This document shows, in pieces, positions 33,510 through 43,292 of a DNA stretch of 64,000 nt. Source of the stretch: Lacipirellula parvula. GTDB taxonomy: Bacteria > Planctomycetota > Planctomycetia > Pirellulales > Lacipirellulaceae. Location: positions 6,554,501 to 6,618,500 of the forward strand of contig NZ_AP021861.1 of assembly GCF_009177095.1 (NCBI RefSeq), written 5' to 3'. Position numbers and translations under genes: made by a program. Positions within the stretch are counted from its first letter, which is position 1. Each line of letters begins with the position of its first letter. The notes below the pieces were generated by a model. It did not search any database and was not told the DNA's origin. It worked only from the letters and a program-made list of their open reading frames with translations.

Positions 33510-34619
33510 TTAGTGGGCGTCCTGCCGCAGGCGGGGGTCGGTGGCTTCTTGGAGGCCTTCGCCGATCAGGTTGTACGCCAGGACGGTGAGGAAGATGGCG
33601 ACGCCGGGGAAGACGATGAGCCACCAGGTTTGTTCGATCGAGTTGCGGCCCGCGGCAAGGAGCGTGCCCCAACTTGGATTTGGGGGCGAGGCGCCGAAGC
33701 CGAGGAAGCTGAGGCCGCTTTCGATGAGAATCGCATCGGCAATGCCGAAAGTGATCGGCACGAGTACCGGGGCCAGAGCGTTCCGCAAGATGTGCGTGAA
33801 CATGATTCGTCCCGAGCCGGCGCCCATCGCGCGAGCGGCGGAGACGAATTCCAACTGCTTCAGCTTCATGAACTCGGCGCGGGTGAGCCGAGCGATGCCC
33901 GTCCAGCCGGTACAGCCGACGATCACCATCAGGTGAAAGTTGGTGACGCGATCGAGCAAGGCGACGAGCGCCAAGATGAGCACGAGCGAGGGAATGCACA
34001 TCACCACCTCGATGAGTCGGCTGACGAGCACGTCGACCCAACCGCCGAAGTAGCCGGCTAACGCTCCCAACGTAATGCCGATCGCGGCGGCGATGCTCAT
34101 CGACACGAAGCCGACGCTCACGGCGGTTTGCGCGCCGTGAACCATCGACGCGAACACGTCGAATCCCTGCACGTTCGTACCGAACCAGTTGTATCTACTT
34201 GGCGGGCCGTTGCTCGGGTTCTCTGGCGTGTCGGGCCACACGAGGTCGCCGCGAACGCGGCGGTAGGGATCTTGGTAGACGAGCGGCCAGATGGCCCAGC
34301 TCTCGGGATCCTTGGCCTTGAGGTTCTGTAAGTAGCTGCCGCGGAAGCGATCTTTGTTGAAGACGGGATTCTCCCACGAGCGGTTGTAGTACCACATTGC
34401 GGGGAAATAGAGCTCGCCTTTGTAACGAACCACGATCGGCCGGGTGCCGGCGATCAGCGGAGCCGCGGCGGCAATCGCCGTCAGCGTGACGACGAACGCG
34501 AGGGCGACGACGGCTAGCTTGCGTTTGCGAAACCGCCGCCAAGACTCGCGCCAGAATCCGGCGGATGGCTCGACGGAGGCTGCGAGTTCAACTTCGACGG
34601 CGGGAGGCGTGGTCAGCAT
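33510..34619 (-). CDS. Oligopeptide ABC transporter permease (DppC/OppC type)
   Basis: 369 residues. N-terminal anchor and DppC-type first helix (KLAVVALAFVVTLTAIAAAA) with a ~120-residue periplasmic loop carrying NRSWENPVFNKDRF; five further helices with the EAA loop reading EFVSAARAMGAGSGRIMFTH. A typical C-terminal stretch (FLTVLAYNLIGEGLQEATDP) closes the protein. The gene overlaps no neighbour; it starts 11 bp after the upstream permease stop. Part of the four-gene operon 37816-31533. Confidence 0.94.
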   Translation of the reverse strand: MLTTPPAVEVELAASVEPSAGFWRESWRRFRKRKLAVVALAFVVTLTAIAAAAPLIAGTRPIVVRYKGELYFPAMWYYNRSWENPVFNKDRFRGSYLQNLKAKDPESWAIWPLVYQDPYRRVRGDLVWPDTPENPSNGPPSRYNWFGTNVQGFDVFASMVHGAQTAVSVGFVSMSIAAAIGITLGALAGYFGGWVDVLVSRLIEVVMCIPSLVLILALVALLDRVTNFHLMVIVGCTGWTGIARLTRAEFMKLKQLEFVSAARAMGAGSGRIMFTHILRNALAPVLVPITFGIADAILIESGLSFLGFGASPPNPSWGTLLAAGRNSIEQTWWLIVFPGVAIFLTVLAYNLIGEGLQEATDPRLRQDAH

Positions 34620-34630
34620 CTTCTAACTTG

Positions 34631-35614
34631 CTAGTTGTAGGTCACGCGCGGATCGACCACGGCGTAGAGGATGTCGGCCAATAGTTGCCCGGCGAGAGTC
34701 AGGACGCTGAACATCAACGTGAGCCCCATGATGACGTTGTAATCGCGTTGGCCGATCGACTCGAAGTACAGTCGGCCCATACCGGGCCACGAGAAGATCT
34801 GCTCAAGAATGACAGCGCCGCTGAACAGCGCCGGCAGCGAGAGGCCAACCAACGTGACGAAGGGGATCAGCGTGTTGCGGAAGGCGTGCTTCCAGATGAT
34901 GGTTCGCGGAGCGACCCCCTTGGCTCGCGCGGTGCGGATGTAGTCTTGCCGCAGCACCTCCTGCATATTGGCGCGGATGAAACGCGAGTAGAACGCCAGG
35001 CTGCCGTAAGTGAAGCAAATGATTGGAAGCGTCGCATGCTTCAGCAAGTCGAGAGCCTTGCCGCCGGCGCTCAACGTGGCGTAGTCGTCGGACGTCATGC
35101 CGTAGAGCGGCAGCCAGCCGAGTTTCACGTAGAACAGCAACTGCAAGTACAGCGCCGCTACGAACGCCGGCAGCGAATACAGCATATACAGCGCGGTGCT
35201 TGCCGTTCGCTCAGACGCTGAGTCGGCATGGGCGCTCGACCACAAACCGATCGGCACCGAAAGCAGATACGCGAGCACCAGCGAGGTCGACGAGAGCAGC
35301 AATGTCGCTGGCATGCGTTCCAAGATGAGCGAGCTGACCGGCTTGTTGTTCCGCGAGTACGAGAGGCCGAAGTCGCCCTCCAGCACGTTCCCCATCCACA
35401 GAAAGTAGGCCTGGTACCACGGCTTATCGAGACCGTAGAGCCGATTAAGCTTCTCCACGGCCTCTGGGCTCATCATCTTGCTCGGGTTCATCTGCGCCAT
35501 GTCGCTAGTGAACGGCGTCCCCGGGATGTGCCGCACCAGGGCGTACACCAAAAAGGTGATCAACACCAACGTGATCACGCCAATGCCGAGGCGGCGGATG
35601 ATGTAACTGATCAT
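34631..35614 (-). CDS. Oligopeptide ABC transporter permease (DppB/OppB type)
   Basis: 327 residues from the ATG at 35614; the longer frame adds 20 Arg-rich residues and is less likely. First helix IRRLGIGVITLVLITFLVYA, then the DppB-family LVRHIPGTPFT, KLNRLYGLDKPWYQAYFLWM and GDFGLSYSRNNKPVSSLI; four or five more helices; EAA loop LRQDYIRTARAKGVAPRTII; C-terminal GQLLADILYAVVDPRV. Together with the next permease it forms the transport channel. Confidence 0.95.
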   Translation of the reverse strand: MISYIIRRLGIGVITLVLITFLVYALVRHIPGTPFTSDMAQMNPSKMMSPEAVEKLNRLYGLDKPWYQAYFLWMGNVLEGDFGLSYSRNNKPVSSLILERMPATLLLSSTSLVLAYLLSVPIGLWSSAHADSASERTASTALYMLYSLPAFVAALYLQLLFYVKLGWLPLYGMTSDDYATLSAGGKALDLLKHATLPIICFTYGSLAFYSRFIRANMQEVLRQDYIRTARAKGVAPRTIIWKHAFRNTLIPFVTLVGLSLPALFSGAVILEQIFSWPGMGRLYFESIGQRDYNVIMGLTLMFSVLTLAGQLLADILYAVVDPRVTYN

Positions 35615-35713
35615 GGAGTTACCGCGAAGCTGAAACGTCCTGTTTCGTCGAGTTCGAGCATAGCCTTCCAACACTGTCGGCGACGGCCGTCACGAGGAAC
35701 GAAGCCGTGACGA

Positions 35714-37816
35714 TTAGGGAGTCGCGGCCGGGACGAACAGGCTGTTGAATCCGGGGCTGTACTTGAACGGCCCCAGGGCCCCGAAGTTGTAGCCTCGCAA
35801 GCTCTTGTTGAACCCAAAGAACGCGTTGCGGTAGAAGAGCCACGTGACGGGCTGATCTTCCCAAAGTTGCAGGTGGATGTTGCCGTAGATCACCGCGCGT
35901 TTGGCGGGATCAAGCTCTCGCAGGCCTTCGACGAACAGTTGGTCGACCTTCGGGTTCGAGTATTGCCCGTAGTTGCGTTGAGCGCCGGTGCCGTAGATGT
36001 TCGACTGCATCGAGGGATCGGTTCCCGCGCCCCAGCCGCCGAGGCAAGCGTCGAACTCGTGCTTGATCAACTTGTCTTGCATGACGACGAATTCGGTCGG
36101 CTTCACGTTGGCGATGACGCCGATCTGTTCGAGGCACTCTTTCATTAGCGTCGCGGTTTGAATGCCGGTTTCCGTTTGCGACGTCATCAGCTGGAACTCG
36201 AACGGCACGAGTTGGCCGTCGATTTCTTTGTCTCGGACGCCGTCGCCGTCGCTGTCGGTCCAACCAGCTTCTTCGAGCAGATCTTCCGCCTTATCGAGAT
36301 TCTGCTTCATCAGTTCCGGCGGGTTCTTCGGGAACATCCATGAAGTCGGGTGGAAGGTCCCCTGCCCTTGCTGATACAGCCCGTGCGTGATCGTCTTGAT
36401 CAGCTCGTCGTAGTCGAAGGCGTAAGACATCGCCCAGCGGACGCGTGAGTCGCCGAAGAAAGGGCTTGGCGATTTGCCGTCGGGCGTCCGTTCATTCCAC
36501 TCGATGTGGAATTCGGTCCACTCGGGAGCCGTTACCTTGGTGTTCTTGGCGTAGAAATCGTCGCCGCTGGTTTGATCAGCCCATTGCTCAGCACGAAATT
36601 CCATCTGCTGGATGTCGCCCGACTTCAGGGCGAGCAGCGCGGTGTTCATGTCCTCGATCGTCTTCACGCGCACTTCGGCAAAGTTTGGCTTGTCGCGGAC
36701 TTGCTTGCCGTCGTGCATGTAGTAGCTTTCGCGCCGGCGGACGACGAATTCTTCGCCCCGCTTGCGGCTCACGTATTCGTACGGTCCGGCGGTAACGGGT
36801 TTGGCCTCTTGCTCGGTGTGATAAGCGCTGCGCTTCAGCGACGGATCCTCGACCACGGACTTTTCGTAGATGTGCTGCGGCAGAATCGGGAAGTTGATGT
36901 TGGTGACGTTCGTCGCCAATGGTTCCTTATGGAAGATGACGACCGTGTGATCGTCGTAGGCTTTGACCGCCTTGATCTGATCGGTGCCGCTGCCGCGAAT
37001 AGCGGGAATCACCAGCAGCGCGTGGTCGGACATGATCAGCTTGAACGTGAACTCGACGTCGTAGGCGGTGAACGGTTTGCCGTCCGACCAGGTCATGTCG
37101 TCGCGGAGGACAAAGCGGTCGACCATTCCGTCTTCGCTCGTCTGCCACGAGACAACGACATCTTTCGGCGCGAAGTTCTTCAGCTGGCGATCAAAACTCA
37201 TGATTGCGATGCCGGTGAGATCGCCGAACTCGCCATCGGTCACGCTGCTTTGAAACAGTGGGTTGGTGCTGTTGAGATCGCCGCCGGCATGCCGCACAAT
37301 CTTGGCGCCGTCATTGACGCCCTTCCCCCCTTCGGGCTGCAGCACGCCCATGGCGGCGAGAATCTTTGCGTTGTTCTCGGGCGAATCGTTGCGGAGCTTC
37401 AACGCTTCCTCGGCGGTGAGAGCCGGCGCTGGTTCATCTTTCTTCTCTTCGCGGAGGAGCGCCATGCCATCGGCCACTTGGCCCTCCTTCCACTGGAGTT
37501 TGTCGAGTTCCTCCAGCGAGGGCGGTTCGAACTTCGGCAACGCATTGCCTATTACAAAGGGCGCCGCAGGATCGAGATTCGTCTCGGCGGCCGCGTCTGC
37601 TTCGTTCGATTCCTTAGCTGATGATTCCTTGGCTGCGTTCGCCTCGGTAGCAGGCGTCTCAGACTTCTCAGCCGCCGCCTTCTCGGCTGTCGGCTTCTCG
37701 GCTGCTGGCTTCTTGGCGGTTGGCTCCGCGGGCTTCGACGAACATCCTGCGGTCCCCCACAGCATCAATGCAGAAAGAAGAAACGATAGCGGCCGGAGGG
37801 AGCTCGATGCTGGCAT
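35714..37816 (-). CDS. Oligopeptide ABC transporter substrate-binding lipoprotein (SBP family 5)
   Basis: 700 residues from the ATG at 37816; a 64-residue upstream extension is rejected. Lipoprotein signal with lipobox LWGTAGC, Cys25 becoming the lipid anchor. Residues 28-80 are a Lys/Ala/Glu/Pro linker. The remainder is a family 5 solute-binding domain (DVVVSWQTSEDGMVDRFVLR, YDVEFTFKLIMSDHALL, AGPYEYVSRKRGEEFVVRRR, RVRWAMSYAFDYDELIKTIT, TWLFYRNAFFGFN). It is longer than DppA/OppA (about 540), mainly through the N-terminal extension. First gene of the transporter operon. Confidence 0.94.
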   Translation of the reverse strand: MPASSSLRPLSFLLSALMLWGTAGCSSKPAEPTAKKPAAEKPTAEKAAAEKSETPATEANAAKESSAKESNEADAAAETNLDPAAPFVIGNALPKFEPPSLEELDKLQWKEGQVADGMALLREEKKDEPAPALTAEEALKLRNDSPENNAKILAAMGVLQPEGGKGVNDGAKIVRHAGGDLNSTNPLFQSSVTDGEFGDLTGIAIMSFDRQLKNFAPKDVVVSWQTSEDGMVDRFVLRDDMTWSDGKPFTAYDVEFTFKLIMSDHALLVIPAIRGSGTDQIKAVKAYDDHTVVIFHKEPLATNVTNINFPILPQHIYEKSVVEDPSLKRSAYHTEQEAKPVTAGPYEYVSRKRGEEFVVRRRESYYMHDGKQVRDKPNFAEVRVKTIEDMNTALLALKSGDIQQMEFRAEQWADQTSGDDFYAKNTKVTAPEWTEFHIEWNERTPDGKSPSPFFGDSRVRWAMSYAFDYDELIKTITHGLYQQGQGTFHPTSWMFPKNPPELMKQNLDKAEDLLEEAGWTDSDGDGVRDKEIDGQLVPFEFQLMTSQTETGIQTATLMKECLEQIGVIANVKPTEFVVMQDKLIKHEFDACLGGWGAGTDPSMQSNIYGTGAQRNYGQYSNPKVDQLFVEGLRELDPAKRAVIYGNIHLQLWEDQPVTWLFYRNAFFGFNKSLRGYNFGALGPFKYSPGFNSLFVPAATP

Positions 37817-38189
37817 GTGGTTGAATCCTACCCTCGGGCAAGGCCACGAGGCTGAGGAGAGTGGGCAAGTTAGCGTGCAGGCAAGTTGGGCAAAATCGCC
37901 CCTTTCGGGTGGATCGTAGCCCAATTCTTCGGCGCGGGTCAATGAGAGTCGAGGGGACCGCGCGTAAGCCGCACTACGGTCCCCTGCCCCGCTGCGAATG
38001 GCTGCCAAGCCGCAACGGACATTTCACCCCGCCGGCTCGCAGCTAAATGGGCGTGGCAGATTGGCGGACGGATTCGTAATCCTGCGACGCCGACATTTCC
38101 ATTGCCGGCAACGGGGGTTCGTTGCTATTCTTCCCGCCCCTCGCGCCGTCGATCGCTGGCGGCGCTGCCGGTTGAAAAGGATTTCTCCG
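37817..38189. other. Divergent promoter region, 373 bp
   Basis: It separates the transporter operon (minus) from the PVC cytochrome gene (plus). No palindrome of the dispersed families and no convincing promoter boxes or small gene seen. AAAAGGAT at 38175 is the likely ribosome-binding site of the plus-strand gene. Confidence 0.5.
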
Positions 38190-41100
38190 ATGCTGTATAC
38201 GCTCCGCTCACTGCTAGCACTCTGCACTCTGCTGTTCGCCTGGGCCGCCGTCGCGCCGAGCGTGCACGCCGCCGATGGCGAAGCGGAGTGGATTTGGTCT
38301 CCCTCGCAGAAGCGGAACGAGATTCCCGTCGGCAGCTGCTTCTTCCGCAAGTCGTTCGACGTGAACAACGCCGAAGCGGCCGAGATCCATCTCACGGCCG
38401 ACAATGAGTTCGAGTTGTTCGTCAACGGCCAGCAGGTCGCCAAGGGGACCGACTGGCGGCAACTGCAGGTTCACGAGATCACCGAGCTGTTGCAGCCAGG
38501 CCGCAACACGATTGCGATTCGCGTCGACAACAAGGACGCCGGCGCCGCGGGTCTCGCGGCTCGCGTCATCGTCAAGCAGGTCGGCGACACGTTCGAAGGC
38601 TTCTCGACCGACAAGTCGTGGAAGACGAGCGTCCGCGAGTTTGAAAATTGGACGGCGCCGCAATTCAACGACAAAGATTGGGTCGCCGCCGTCAGCTACG
38701 GCGAAATGGGCGACGCCCTCCCTTGGGGCAACGAAATCGTCATCGAAGGCGTCGGCGCCCGATTCGCCGTCGACAAAGAGTTCGAAGTCGAGCGGATCAT
38801 GCGCGACGACGAGGTCGGCTCGTTGATCGCGATGACGTTCGATTCGCGCGGCAACATCTTCGCCTCCCAAGAGGGCGGGCACCTGATGTTGCTGACCGAC
38901 AACGACGGCAACGGCATTCACGATAAGGCGACCACCTACTGCGACAAGATTCAAAACGCGCAGGGCCTGCTCGCCATCGGCCTGCGTCTGTTCGTCGTCG
39001 GCGACGGCCCCGAAGGAATGGGCCTCTACCGGCTGCGCGACGCTGATCGCAACGACGAAGCCGACGAGGTCGTGAAACTCCTCAGCTTCAAAGGCTCGAA
39101 GGGCGAGCATGGCGCCCACGGCCTGCGGCTTGGCCCCGATGGATTGATCTACGTGATCGTCGGTAACTTCACGCGGGCCGACGGCACGCCGACTTCGCGT
39201 AGCCCGTACCGGTTGTGGTACGAAGGCGATCTTATCCTGCCGAAGTACGAAGATCCGGGAGGTCACGCGGTCGGCATTCCGTCGCCGGGCGGGACGATCT
39301 TCCGCACCGATGCGAACGGCAGCTTCGTCGAGTACATCGCCGGCGGCCTGCGAAATGCGTACGACATGGCGTTCGACCTCGACGGCGAACTCTTCACCTA
39401 CGACGCCGACATGGAATGGGATCGCGGGGCGCCCTGGTACCGGCCAACGCGCGTGAACCACGTTCCCGCGGGCGCCGAGATGGGCTGGCGGAGCGGTTGG
39501 TCGAAGTGGCCTGAGTATTACCTCGACAGCCTCCCGGCGGCTGCTAACATCGGCCCCGGCTCGCCGACCGGCATCGAGTTCTACGATCACTACGCCTACC
39601 CGGCGAAGTACCAAGGAGCGATGTTCGCGTGCGACTGGGCGACCGGCAAGATTCATGCGATCACCTTCAAACGCGACGGCGCCAGCTACATCGGCGAAGA
39701 TGAAATCTTCCTCGAAGGCCGCCCGCTGAACGCCACCGACTGCGCGGTCGGTCCCGATGGGTCGCTCTACTTCTGCACTGGCGGTCGCGGCACCGACGGC
39801 GGCGTGTACCGCGTCCGCTGCAACGTGCCGGTGGGACCGGAAGTGACCGACATGGGCGAAGGAATCGAACGTGCGCTGCGGCAACCGCAAATCGACGCCG
39901 ACTGGGCGCGGGCCAAGGCGGCCGGCGTGCGGCAGGCGCTCGGCGACAAGTGGGAAAGCGAACTCATTGCCGTCGCGACCGACCCCGATCGGATTGTTCG
40001 CGAGCGGGCTCGTGCGATCGACCTGCTCGTCTACTTCGGCCCGCGGCCGAACGATCAACTGCTCAAAAATTTGGCGACCGACGTCGAACCGGCGATCCGC
40101 GCCAAGGCGGCCCGCCTGATGTACATCAGCGACGACGCCGGCGTCCGCACGGCATTGACGAAGCTGCTGCAAGACAGCGATCCGCTGGTGAGGCGTTGTG
40201 CGTGCGAATCGCTAATGCGTCGCGGCGCGATGCCGGCTGCCGCCGACATTCTGCCGCTGCTGGGCGACGACGACCGCTTCACGGCATTCGCCGCGCGGCG
40301 GGTGATCGAGCAACTGCCGGTCGAGTCGTGGAGTGCGGCCGTGATGAAGGAAACGAAGCCGCAAGCGTTCTGCGTCGGCGCCACGGCGCTGGTGAACGTC
40401 GAACGGAAGCCGGCGGTTTCGCTGGCCGTGATCGACAAGTCGCTGCAGTTGCTGGCCGCCGAACCGATCACGGAACTCGATCGCGTGAATTTGCTTCGCG
40501 TGATCGAAGTCGCAATGTTCCACGGAAAGCTCGACGCCGCGAAGGCGACGCAAATTGCCGCCCCGATCCTGGCGATGTATCCGACAAACGAACCGGCCGC
40601 AAATCGCGAGCTCGTTCGCTTGCTGACGTTCCTGCAGGTGGAAGGCGCCGCCGACAAGTTTGCGGCGGAGCTGGCCAAGGCCGACATCCCGGTGGAAGAG
40701 AAGCTGCACGTCGCCGCCTATGCCGCGCGCCTGCAGAAGGGCTGGAACACAGCCGCGAAGCTCGAACTGCTGAAGTTCTACGAGCAGGCCCGCACGGTGA
40801 AGGGCGGCTACAGCGTCGACAAGTATGTGGAGCACTTCACCCGCGACTACCTGAAGAACCTCACGATGGCCGAGCGGCAGCACCTCATTGCCGGCGGCGA
40901 TAAGTGGCCTGCCTCGGCGTTGTCGACGCTCGCCAGCTTGCCGGAAAATCCGGGCGCCGAAGTCTTGGCGACCGTCCGCGATCTCGACAGCCGCATCGCC
41001 CCCAAGTGTGCAGAGAGCGATCTCTACCGCCGACTGCGCGTTGGCGTGATCGCGGTGCTCGGCGCCAACAACGACGCCGATTCGCAAGAATACTTGCGGA

Positions 41101-41957
41101 CGATTTACCGCGACGAGCCGGAGTACCGCGGCCCCGTGGCGATGAGCCTCAGCCAACATCCGGGCGGCGAGAATTGGAAGGTGCTCGTCGAGTCGCTGAA
41201 GTCGGTTGACGGTCCCATGGCGCAAGAGGTGCTTGGCGCGCTTACTCGCGTGAATCAACGCCCAGCCGACGCGGCGCCATTCCGCGATGCAATTTTGCTC
41301 GGCCTTAAGCTCGGCAACAACGGCGGCGCCGACGCCGCGAAGCTCCTCTCGCACTGGAGCGGCCAAGCTGGCACGGACATGGCCGGCTGGCAGCGATGGT
41401 ACGCAACGAAGTTTCCGAACGCCCCGGCCGCCGAGCTACCGAGCGACGCCGGCCGCGACAAGTGGAGCTACGAAGAACTGCTGACGTTCCTCAACTCGGA
41501 GCAAGGCAAGCAAGGCGATGCGGAGCGCGGCTCGCGCGTCTTCGCCCAAGCCCAGTGCGCGTCTTGCCATCGCGTCGGCACGTCCGGCGAAACGATGGGC
41601 CCCGATCTCACGGCGGTCGCGCGGCGGTTCCAACGCAAAGAAATCCTGGAATCGATCGTTTACCCGTCGCATGTGATCAGCGATCAATACGCCGCCCGCA
41701 TCGTCACCGCGGGAGGCAAAAGCTACTCTGGATTGGTGTCGCAGCAGGCCAACGGCAGCGTCACCGTGCTGCAATCGAACGGCCAGAAGGCGGAGCTGAA
41801 CGGCAATGAAGTCGACGACATCCAACCGAGCGACGTCTCGGCGATGCCGACGGGACTGCTCAACCCGCTGACGCTGGAACAGGTGGCGGACTTGTTCGCC
41901 TACCTCGGCGCCGCCAGCTCGAACGACGTCGCCAGCCGCGGCTCGTCCACCAAGTAG
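38190..41957 (+). CDS. PVC-type membrane-bound dehydrogenase with HEAT repeats and cytochrome c domain
   Basis: 1255 residues from the ATG at 38190. Signal peptide LLALCTLLFAWAAVAPSVHA. Residues 30-190 form a galactose-binding-like sandwich (AEIHLTADNEFELFVNGQQV). About residues 190-560 form a beta-propeller with the PVC dehydrogenase pattern (GLRLGPDGLIYVIVGNFTR, IAGGLRNAYDMAFDLDGELF). HEAT-like helical repeats run to about 1100. The C-terminal cytochrome c domain has CASCH near residue 1124 and a distal Met candidate in SAMPTGLLNP. Such large periplasmic proteins are numerous in planctomycetes; the substrate is thought to be sugar-related but is unproven. Its TAG stop is the first codon of a family A arm. 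Confidence 0.94.
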   Translation: MLYTLRSLLALCTLLFAWAAVAPSVHAADGEAEWIWSPSQKRNEIPVGSCFFRKSFDVNNAEAAEIHLTADNEFELFVNGQQVAKGTDWRQLQVHEITELLQPGRNTIAIRVDNKDAGAAGLAARVIVKQVGDTFEGFSTDKSWKTSVREFENWTAPQFNDKDWVAAVSYGEMGDALPWGNEIVIEGVGARFAVDKEFEVERIMRDDEVGSLIAMTFDSRGNIFASQEGGHLMLLTDNDGNGIHDKATTYCDKIQNAQGLLAIGLRLFVVGDGPEGMGLYRLRDADRNDEADEVVKLLSFKGSKGEHGAHGLRLGPDGLIYVIVGNFTRADGTPTSRSPYRLWYEGDLILPKYEDPGGHAVGIPSPGGTIFRTDANGSFVEYIAGGLRNAYDMAFDLDGELFTYDADMEWDRGAPWYRPTRVNHVPAGAEMGWRSGWSKWPEYYLDSLPAAANIGPGSPTGIEFYDHYAYPAKYQGAMFACDWATGKIHAITFKRDGASYIGEDEIFLEGRPLNATDCAVGPDGSLYFCTGGRGTDGGVYRVRCNVPVGPEVTDMGEGIERALRQPQIDADWARAKAAGVRQALGDKWESELIAVATDPDRIVRERARAIDLLVYFGPRPNDQLLKNLATDVEPAIRAKAARLMYISDDAGVRTALTKLLQDSDPLVRRCACESLMRRGAMPAAADILPLLGDDDRFTAFAARRVIEQLPVESWSAAVMKETKPQAFCVGATALVNVERKPAVSLAVIDKSLQLLAAEPITELDRVNLLRVIEVAMFHGKLDAAKATQIAAPILAMYPTNEPAANRELVRLLTFLQVEGAADKFAAELAKADIPVEEKLHVAAYAARLQKGWNTAAKLELLKFYEQARTVKGGYSVDKYVEHFTRDYLKNLTMAERQHLIAGGDKWPASALSTLASLPENPGAEVLATVRDLDSRIAPKCAESDLYRRLRVGVIAVLGANNDADSQEYLRTIYRDEPEYRGPVAMSLSQHPGGENWKVLVESLKSVDGPMAQEVLGALTRVNQRPADAAPFRDAILLGLKLGNNGGADAAKLLSHWSGQAGTDMAGWQRWYATKFPNAPAAELPSDAGRDKWSYEELLTFLNSEQGKQGDAERGSRVFAQAQCASCHRVGTSGETMGPDLTAVARRFQRKEILESIVYPSHVISDQYAARIVTAGGKSYSGLVSQQANGSVTVLQSNGQKAELNGNEVDDIQPSDVSAMPTGLLNPLTLEQVADLFAYLGAASSNDVASRGSSTK

Positions 41958-41983
41958 CCGCGGGGCAACGACCCGCCGGAGCG
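41955..41983. repeat. Family A single arm, copy 5, providing a stop codon
   Basis: TAGCCGCGGGGCAACGACCC then GCCGGAGCG, in the same orientation as the left arms at 3999 and 7544. The TAG (41955-41957) ends the PVC dehydrogenase gene. Confidence 0.85.
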
Positions 41984-42019
41984 GTGCTGAACAGGCTAGC
42001 CATTGCCAACGATGAGCGG

Positions 42020-42481
42020 TCAGCCGCTCGACATCGCAAAGTCGGTGACATACACGTCGCTGATCCCCTGCGGCGTCGGCACGCGCTTCAACCGCAGGTA
42101 GAGCAAGCGGTGAACCCGCTCCAGCTTCGGATCGGCAAGATCGTCGGTCGTCGCCGAACGGATCGCCGTAATCGCCTGATCGCGCAGACGGCGCTTCCAG
42201 TGTTCGAACTCACGGACCGTGTCGTCGGTCGTTCCCGGCGGGAGCACGACGTGCACGGCAAACTTCAGGCTCGCGATCTCGTTGTGCGTTGGTCGGAAGT
42301 TGCGGAGGTCGAACGAGCCGAGGTCGATCGCCCGCGGCAACTTCGGATCGTGCGGCGGCAGCGGCGCGGGTTCGGCGCCATGACCGCCGGCGGCTTCGCC
42401 ATGGCCTCCGCCGCCTGACGCGAACGCCGGGCATTGCAGAAACGCGAGCAGCGCAAAGAAAAACAACGCCCGCAGCGCCAT
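42020..42481 (-). CDS. FliL-like exported protein with Gly/His-rich linker (first of three)
   Basis: 153 residues from the ATG at 42481. Signal peptide ALRALFFFALLAFLQCPAFA, then a Gly/His linker (SGGGGHGEAAGGHGAEP). The body follows FliL topology: AIDLGSFDLRNFRP, a central strand LKFAVHVVLPP, helix HWKRRLRDQAITAIRSATTD, DLADPKLERVHRLLYLRL and an end strand ISDVYVTDFAM. No flagellar gene lies nearby. It follows a related lipoprotein gene by 73 bp in the same direction; both share the D-LADPKL motif. Confidence 0.7.
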   Translation of the reverse strand: MALRALFFFALLAFLQCPAFASGGGGHGEAAGGHGAEPAPLPPHDPKLPRAIDLGSFDLRNFRPTHNEIASLKFAVHVVLPPGTTDDTVREFEHWKRRLRDQAITAIRSATTDDLADPKLERVHRLLYLRLKRVPTPQGISDVYVTDFAMSSG

Positions 42482-42554
42482 GCGCGTGCGGTCGCTTAGC
42501 CCGCCGCCCTGGAAGGTAGCGGCTAGCGACGGGAGTTCGCGAGACCAAGTGATG

Positions 42555-43097
42555 TTAGTGGTGGCCACTGGCAGCTTCCTCGGCATGCGGAGTTTCTTCA
42601 GTGTTCGCCAGCGCGTCGGCGTCGAATTCGTTCAGCACGAATTGACGCACGAGTTGTGCGCCAATCAAAGGTCGGGCAACGTCGGCCATGCGAGCCTTCA
42701 CGGCGGAAAGCTTCGGATCGGCAAGTTCGTCGACCGAGCTGGTTCTCACGATCGAGATGACCGCGTCGCTCAACGCGCCGCGATGGGCCTCGACGGCGGC
42801 GGCGACGGCAGGTTGGCTCTCGGGGCTCGTTTCAGCCGCGAGTTCGAATTGCAGCCGGATCCAAAACGCTTCGTCCGGCGCGATCTCCGGCGAGGCGTCC
42901 GTCGGATCTTGCGTCGCGGCAATCGGAATGTCGTACTTGCCGAGCGACACGTACGACGCCGTCTCCAGCGGCACGTCGAACTCGATCTCTTCGAGATAGT
43001 CGACGAGCTTCGGCCCCTCGGGCTTGCTACAGCCGAGCGCGGCCGCCGACAACGCGACGGCGATCAGCGAGATGGAACGAGCGGCGACGAACGGCAT
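42555..43097 (-). CDS. FliL-like lipoprotein with His-rich C-terminus (second of three)
   Basis: 180 residues. Lipoprotein signal with lipobox AALGC (Cys23). The domain includes VDYLEEIEFDVPLETASYVS, WIRLQFELAAET, HRGALSDAVISIVRTSSVDE, LADPKLSAVKARMADVAR and a VRQFVLNEF strand, the same order as in its neighbour. The tail is acidic and histidine-rich (HAEEAASGHH). The neighbour carries a Gly/His linker next to its signal, so the pair could bind metal; inference. Confidence 0.7.
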   Translation of the reverse strand: MPFVAARSISLIAVALSAAALGCSKPEGPKLVDYLEEIEFDVPLETASYVSLGKYDIPIAATQDPTDASPEIAPDEAFWIRLQFELAAETSPESQPAVAAAVEAHRGALSDAVISIVRTSSVDELADPKLSAVKARMADVARPLIGAQLVRQFVLNEFDADALANTEETPHAEEAASGHH

Positions 43098-43292
43098 AGC
43101 AAGGCGATCGGAGAACGGCGGAGCGGCCGGCGTCGAGCCGGAACAATCGTTACAACGAAAGCCTACGTCACGAAGCCGCCTCGCGCCGGCGCACTACACT
43201 TGTCCTGCAGCGTCTGGACGCCGTTTCCGGCCGCTGTCCGCCGCCCCGCTACAGCCGTAGCGATCGCACCGATTGCGCCGAGGAGAGTTCGC

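Noticed and set aside
38214-40172. 652-codon minus-strand ORF in the PVC dehydrogenase
   Set aside because: Antisense shadow; no family motifs and the plus frame has a signal peptide, propeller motifs and CASCH.
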